Of a DNA stretch of 64,000 nucleotides, positions 60,022-64,000 are shown one piece after another. The translations under genes and the position numbers were made by a program. This DNA comes from an uncultured Clostridia bacterium (GTDB taxonomy: Bacteria > Bacillota > Clostridia > Oscillospirales > Ruminococcaceae): contig CANQWD010000010.1 in assembly GCA_947627465.1 (NCBI GenBank), forward strand, positions 29,036 through 93,035, in the 5' to 3' direction. The notes below the pieces were generated by a model that did not search any database, was not told where the DNA came from, and saw only the letters and a list, made by a program, of their open reading frames with translations. How positions within the stretch are numbered: position 1 is the first letter of the stretch; each line of letters opens with the position of its first letter.

Positions 60022-60559
60022 AGAATTGGAAGAATTCCGCGAAGGCGTTGAGGAGATAGCCGAAGCGGAGACCGCCGAGATGTTAGCGGAGGAACAAGCC
60101 GCGGAGAACAGCGGCGCCTCCGACGAGGAGAAAAAGGTTGCCGAGGAGCTTGCTTCGGTGAAAGATCAACTGCTTCGCACGATGGCGGAATACGACAACT
60201 TCCGAAAGCGTTCCGCACGCGAAAAGGACGCGCTTCGCGCCGAGATCGTAACGAACGTTACGTCGCAGTTCCTGCCCGTTATGGATAATCTTGAACGCGC
60301 CTTGCAGACCGAGTGCGCGGACGAGAATTACAAAAAGGGCGTGGAGATGATAAGCGACAGTTTTCTCGAGACGCTGAAAAATCTCGGCGTTGAGGAGATC
60401 GCAAGCGACGGCGAGCCGTTCAACCCGAATTATCATCAGGCTGTTCAGCGCGTGGACGATTCCGATAAAGAAAGCGGCACGGTGGTGCAGACGTTCGCAA
60501 AAGGTTACAAGATTGGCGAAAAGGTGATACGCTTCGCTATGGTGGCGGTCGCTAACTAG
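60011..60559 (+). CDS. grpE: Nucleotide exchange factor GrpE
   Basis: 182 residues. A Glu-rich N-terminal coil (about 1-55) is followed by VKDQLLRTMAEYDNFRKRSAREKDALRAEI, the long dimer helix, and the beta domain with EPFNPNYHQAVQRV and VVQTFAKGYKIGEKVIRFAMVAVAN. GrpE releases ADP from DnaK. The ATG overlaps the hrcA end, which makes translational coupling likely, and palindromic element C separates it from dnaK. Confidence 0.95.
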   Translation: MTNEELEEFREGVEEIAEAETAEMLAEEQAAENSGASDEEKKVAEELASVKDQLLRTMAEYDNFRKRSAREKDALRAEIVTNVTSQFLPVMDNLERALQTECADENYKKGVEMISDSFLETLKNLGVEEIASDGEPFNPNYHQAVQRVDDSDKESGTVVQTFAKGYKIGEKVIRFAMVAVAN

Positions 60560-60601
60560 CATATCAACGCATTAAATAAAAACAAATTTTTGGGTTGCAG
60601 T

Positions 60602-60707
60602 GAAATTTGCGAAAGCATCCAAGCTGTTCACTCGGAGTAAAGCGGAGAGTGAACAACTTGAATGGCTAGCGAACGGAGCAAAGCGAAGTGAGCGGTTCGC
60701 AAATTTC
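60602..60707. repeat. Nested palindromic element C, before dnaK
   Basis: Outer arms gaaatttgcgaa / ttcgcaaatttc pair perfectly over 12 bp. Inside, caagctgttcactc pairs with gagtgaacaacttg (one mismatch), extended by agc...ggct, and a purine-rich gctagcgaacggagcaaagcgaag segment follows. It ends about 9 bp before the aaggagga ribosome site of dnaK. Confidence 0.82.
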
Positions 60708-60730
60708 CTTTAAATAAGGAGGAACTAATT

Positions 60731-62593
60731 ATGAGCAAGATCATTGGTATTGATTTGGGTACAACAAACAGCTGCGTATCGGTTATCGAGGGCGGCGAGC
60801 CTGTGGTTATCACGAACTCCGAGGGTTCGAGAACGACCCCGTCGGTAGTGGCGTTCACAAAGGACGGCGAGAGACTTGTAGGTCAGCTCGCGAAGAACCA
60901 AGCCGTACAAAACCCCGAAAAGACGGTTATTTCGATAAAGCGTCACATGGGTTCGGATTATAAAGTTGATATCGACGGCAAGAAGTACACTCCGCAGGAG
61001 ATCTCCGCAATGATACTTCAAAAGCTGAAAGCAGACGCGGAGGGCTACCTCGGCGAAAAGGTAACGGACGCTGTAATCACAGTTCCCGCGTACTTCACCG
61101 ACAGCCAAAGACAGGCGACCAAGGACGCGGGTCAGATCGCGGGCTTGAACGTTCAGCGTATCATCAACGAGCCGACGGCGGCGGCTTTGGCTTACGGCGT
61201 TGATAAGGAAGAAGATCAGAATATCGTGGTTTACGACCTCGGCGGCGGCACGTTCGATGTTTCCGTAATTAACATTGGCGACGGCGTTCAGGAGGTTCTC
61301 GCGACCGCGGGAAACAACCACCTTGGCGGTGATGATTTCGACCAGAGAATTATTGATTTCCTTAAGGACGAGTTCAAGAAGTCGGACGGCATAGACCTCG
61401 CAAACGACAAGTTCGCTATGCAGAGATTAAAGGACGAAGCGGAAAAGGCGAAGATAGCGCTTTCCAACTCCACATCTGTCAACGTTTCCATTCCGTATAT
61501 AACCGCGGACGCTACTGGCCCGAAGCACTTGAACGTAACTCTTTCGAGAGCGAAATTCAACGATTTGACGGCGGATCTGGTTGAAGCTACAATGGGTCCG
61601 CTGAAACAGGCGATCTCGGATTCGGGACTTGACAAGAGCGAGATACACAAGATCTTGCTTGTCGGCGGTTCTACGAGAATACCCGCAGTTCAAGACGCCG
61701 TTAAGGGCTTCCTCGGAAAAGACCCGTTCAAGGGCATTAACCCCGACGAGTGCGTTGCTATCGGCGCTTCCATTCAAGGCGGCGTTCTTAATAAAGAAGT
61801 CGGCGGTATCGTATTGCTCGACGTTACTCCGCTGTCTCTCGGTATCGAGACCGCGGGCGGCGTTTGCACGAGAATGATCGAGCGCAACACCACCATTCCG
61901 ACCAAGCACAGTCAAGTATTTACGACCTACGCTGACAATCAGCCGTCCGTTGACATCAACATTTTGCAGGGCGAGCGCGAGTTCGCGAAAGACAACAAGT
62001 CGATAGGCAACTTCCGTTTGGACGGTATCGCTCCCGCGCCGCGCGGAATTCCGCAGATCGAGGTAACGTTCGATATAGACGCGAACGGTATCGTAAACGT
62101 AACGGCAATGGATAAGGGCACGGGCAAGGAGCAGCACATCTCCATTACCGCGTCCACGAATATGAGTAAGGACGATATCGACAAGGCTGTCAAGGAAGCG
62201 GAAGCGTTCGCGGCAGAGGATAAGAAGCGCAAAGAGGACGTTGATACGCGCAACGAAGCGGATTCTCTGGCGTACAATATCGAAAAGGGAATGAAAGATT
62301 TTGGCGACAAGGTTACCGAGGACGACAAGAGCAAGGTTCAGCCGAAGCTTGACGCGCTTAAGGAAGCTCTCAAAGGTACGGATATCGAGGATATCAAGCG
62401 CAAGAAAGAGGACTTGCAGAACGCGTTCAACGAGGTAGCTCAAAAGGTTTACCAAGCGGCGGGCGGCAATCCTCAGGACTTTGCTGACGCTGCAAACGCG
62501 GCAGGCGCTGCGGGCGCTGCTCCGACCGACGACGGCAACAACGGCGGCAACGATGACGGCGCAGTCGACGTTGAGTTCACCGAAAAGAAGTAA
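60731..62593 (+). CDS. dnaK: Chaperone protein DnaK (Hsp70)
   Basis: 620 residues. [22 protein letters not shown] and the rest of the ATPase domain are of the shorter Gram-positive type without the Proteobacterial insertion; [31 protein letters not shown] and the substrate-binding domain ([15 protein letters not shown]-like [17 protein letters not shown]) follow. It ends in a Gly/Asn/Asp-rich tail and EFTEKK. Perfect aaggagga precedes the ATG. It is cotranscribed with hrcA and grpE from the CIRCE-controlled promoter; no own CIRCE is present, and dnaJ is not adjacent. Confidence 0.98.
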   Translation: MSKIIGIDLGTTNSCVSVIEGGEPVVITNSEGSRTTPSVVAFTKDGERLVGQLAKNQAVQNPEKTVISIKRHMGSDYKVDIDGKKYTPQEISAMILQKLKADAEGYLGEKVTDAVITVPAYFTDSQRQATKDAGQIAGLNVQRIINEPTAAALAYGVDKEEDQNIVVYDLGGGTFDVSVINIGDGVQEVLATAGNNHLGGDDFDQRIIDFLKDEFKKSDGIDLANDKFAMQRLKDEAEKAKIALSNSTSVNVSIPYITADATGPKHLNVTLSRAKFNDLTADLVEATMGPLKQAISDSGLDKSEIHKILLVGGSTRIPAVQDAVKGFLGKDPFKGINPDECVAIGASIQGGVLNKEVGGIVLLDVTPLSLGIETAGGVCTRMIERNTTIPTKHSQVFTTYADNQPSVDINILQGEREFAKDNKSIGNFRLDGIAPAPRGIPQIEVTFDIDANGIVNVTAMDKGTGKEQHISITASTNMSKDDIDKAVKEAEAFAAEDKKRKEDVDTRNEADSLAYNIEKGMKDFGDKVTEDDKSKVQPKLDALKEALKGTDIEDIKRKKEDLQNAFNEVAQKVYQAAGGNPQDFADAANAAGAAGAAPTDDGNNGGNDDGAVDVEFTEKK

Positions 62594-62608
62594 TTAAATA
62601 AGCAGATG

Positions 62609-62640
62609 CACCGCGTAAAAACGCGCGGTGTATTTGCCGA
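62609..62640 (+). terminator. Weak hairpin after dnaK
   Basis: caccgcg pairs with cgcggtg around acg-rich loop (taaaaacg), followed by tatttgcc; the T-tract is short, so read-through to the next gene is likely. Confidence 0.4.
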
Positions 62641-62710
62641 CTTTGGAGGGAACAGCGGAAAAGCTCGCGCGGAAGTCAGCCGAGCACATTTTGAAAGGAT
62701 AAACATTTTT

Positions 62711-63766
62711 ATGAACGACAACCAAAAGAACATTGCGCAAAAGGCACTCTGCGATTGGCTCGCCGAGCAAAAGGGAATGAGCGGAAAGCCGCCTAAGAAA
62801 ATTGAGTACGCGTTCGCTTTAAAGGACGATGAAAACGACAACTTGATATTTTACGTTTTTAAGTTCAAAAAGAACGCGATCGGCAAGTGGCTTATCGGAG
62901 TTGCGGGAGGATTTCCCGACGAGGAGAGCACGGATTGTACCACGATATTCAGCGGTTTGGACGAATTCCCCGAAAATCGCGACGAAGCTGTTGAGTTGGC
63001 GTTCAAAATGATTGATTTTATTCTTCACTTTAACGCGCGGGAAAACATTCAGGCGGTTTTCGAGAAGAACTTAAAATATATCAGCAAAACCGAGGTTGAC
63101 GTTGACAAGATCGCTCGGCAGTTCGTAAAGACCGAAACGCGCTTTTTCCTCACCGTCGGTACGGTGGATGTTCCGAACGGAAAGGTGATAGTCGCCGACC
63201 CGCTGTGCTATCTTTCGGGAGAGCATGTGATAGCTCCCGTTTTGGAGCGCGAAATTCCCAAAGGGAGTTATCCGGTCGAGGTCTCGATTTGCCGTCACAG
63301 CGAAATTGGGATTAGAATGTGTACGGCGCGGCTCAAAATAAAGGACACGAAAGCCGTGCGCTACGAGCTTGCGAAGTCCGAGGAGGAAAGTGCGGCGTTC
63401 AAGGCGAAAGACGGCGTCATGCACGGTTATCCCGTCGACGCGGGAATGATGTGCTTTATAGATGCGGGCGCGGCGCGGCATTTCGACGAGTTCATTACAA
63501 AATGGCACAAGGAAAATCCCGGAAAGAACCACTACGACGATTATTTTGCCGCGTTTTTCGCCGAGAGCGATAAAAAGCTCCCCGCGTATCAGCGCGAGGG
63601 CGGAGATTTTATAGAGTGGGCAAATCCTGATACGGGCGAACGCACGGTGATGATAAGTTCGGGTTTCGGCGACGGTTTTTATCAGAGCTTTTGGGGCTTT
63701 GACGAGAGTGGCGAGATCTGTGAGCTTATTGCGCCGCTTGTCGACCCCGACCTGTATGACAATTGA
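62711..63766 (+). CDS. DUF4241 domain protein
   Basis: 351 residues from ATG 62711 (aaagga upstream; the track begins within the dnaK terminator). Residues 1 to about 135 form an N-terminal helical-beta domain (NDNQKNIAQKALCDWLAEQKG, NARENIQAVFEKNL). The rest matches DUF4241: VPNGKVIVADPLCYLSGEHV, IPKGSYPVEVSICRH, VDAGMMCFIDAGAARHFDEF and the terminal VMISSGFGDGFYQSFWGFDESGEICELIAPL. The domain occurs in polymorphic toxin immunity and other small bacterial proteins. Its role behind dnaK is unclear. A TTGACA repeat follows. Confidence 0.82.
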   Translation: MNDNQKNIAQKALCDWLAEQKGMSGKPPKKIEYAFALKDDENDNLIFYVFKFKKNAIGKWLIGVAGGFPDEESTDCTTIFSGLDEFPENRDEAVELAFKMIDFILHFNARENIQAVFEKNLKYISKTEVDVDKIARQFVKTETRFFLTVGTVDVPNGKVIVADPLCYLSGEHVIAPVLEREIPKGSYPVEVSICRHSEIGIRMCTARLKIKDTKAVRYELAKSEEESAAFKAKDGVMHGYPVDAGMMCFIDAGAARHFDEFITKWHKENPGKNHYDDYFAAFFAESDKKLPAYQREGGDFIEWANPDTGERTVMISSGFGDGFYQSFWGFDESGEICELIAPLVDPDLYDN

Positions 63767-63790
63767 CAGTTGACAATTGTCCGCGGCGTT
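63767..63790. repeat. TTGACA-type repeat fragment
   Basis: gacagttgacaattgtccgcgg directly after the stop codon of the DUF4241 gene, the last copy of this family in the window. Confidence 0.55.
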
Positions 63791-63795
63791 TCGGC

Positions 63796-64000
63796 AGCGC
63801 GTAAAATTTGAGAAAGCGAGAGACGTTTGCCGCAGTGAGCGAAGCGAACGCAGGCAAATGTCGCTCGGCTAGCGAACGGAGCGCGAAGCGCGGAGAGAGC
63901 GGTTCTCAAAATTTTTAAAGAATAGCGCGTAAAATTTGAGAAAGCGAGAGACGTTTGCCGCAGTGAGCGAAGCGAACGCAGGCAAATGTCGCTCGGCTAG
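63796..64000. repeat. Tandem nested palindromic element D, two copies (second cut by window edge)
   Basis: A 128-bp unit beginning agcgcgtaaaatttgagaaa starts at 63796 and again at 63924; the 77 bp of the second copy inside the window are identical to the first. The first copy has outer arms aaaatttgagaa and ttctcaaaatttt, an inner stem agacgtttgcc / ggcaaatgtcgct capped by gtgagcgaagcgaacg, and a gcgcgaagcgc hairpin. Confidence 0.85.

Overview
The window reads as chromosome of an anaerobic, probably spore-forming Firmicute of class Clostridia, most likely an Oscillospirales/Ruminococcaceae-type gut bacterium. The reasons are a Gram-positive dcw (division and cell wall) cluster starting mraZ-rsmH-ftsL, a PASTA-bearing class B PBP, spmA/spmB, an AbrB/SpoVT-type regulator with a Cys-rich tail, CIRCE-hrcA-grpE-dnaK, a tyrosine T-box, MurT/GatD-like genes, strong G(A)GG Shine-Dalgarno sites and many sigma-A promoters with exact 17-bp spacers. 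GC is moderate and coding strands favour GCG/GGC-type codons, except one highly expressed-looking secreted protein. No phage, insertion sequence, CRISPR array or rRNA was recognised.

Layout. 1-10.4 kb (+): small hypothetical proteins (tandem DUF4375 pair, TIGR04076, SRPBCC, a paralogous pair with a TPR tail) interleaved with polyamine genes (speE, a carboxynorspermidine-synthase-type dehydrogenase, nspC) and a Na+/Ca2+-type antiporter. 10.6-26.7 kb (+): the dcw cluster, mraZ, rsmH, ftsL, pbp, murE, murF, mraY, ftsW, murG, murA, divIB/ftsQ, ftsZ, with no murD, murC, murB or ftsA between. 26.8-33.4 kb: two hypothetical proteins, a secreted NVNTG-tailed protein, abrB (-), spmAB and two small ORFs. 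33.4-34.0 kb: tRNA-Ser(GGA) followed by a palindrome-rich non-coding stretch. 34.0-40.6 kb (-): SGNH esterase, GNAT, hemW, three tiny ORFs, lepA and three hypothetical genes. 40.8-45.2 kb: tRNA-Gly(TCC), a DUF308-like protein, murT plus a gatD-like gene lacking catalytic residues, and a stand-alone trpB (-). 45.4-51.1 kb (+): a chemoreceptor and a polar amino acid ABC transporter. 51.5-55.6 kb (+): DAHP synthase, a TPR-like membrane protein, then a Tyr T-box leading an acetyltransferase and tyrS. 55.7-58.7 kb (-): a two-domain amidase-like lipoprotein, an XRE regulator and an SplB-like radical SAM protein. 58.9-63.8 kb (+): hrcA, grpE, dnaK and a DUF4241 protein.

Themes. Peptidoglycan synthesis and septation dominate: precursor synthesis (murA, murE, murF, mraY, murG), polymerisation (ftsW, pbp), the divisome scaffold (ftsZ, ftsL, divIB) and probable lipid II modification (murT/gatD-like). 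Aromatic amino acid metabolism appears in scattered pieces (DAHP synthase, trpB, Tyr T-box/tyrS). Protein quality control (hrcA operon) and translation (lepA, tyrS, two tRNAs) make up most of the rest.

Between genes there are at least three dispersed repeat families: (1) nested, three-way-junction-like palindromes with purine-rich GAGCGAAGCGA words, several sitting directly before a ribosome binding site and showing compensatory arm changes; (2) TTGACAN-type short repeats; (3) a roughly 200-bp element with a shared GCTTGCATATTTTCCG core. These, the active-site-less GatD homologue, the run of three related small ORFs and the degenerate second domain of the lipoprotein are the parts most worth a second look. 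All calls are by reading; no database search was run.
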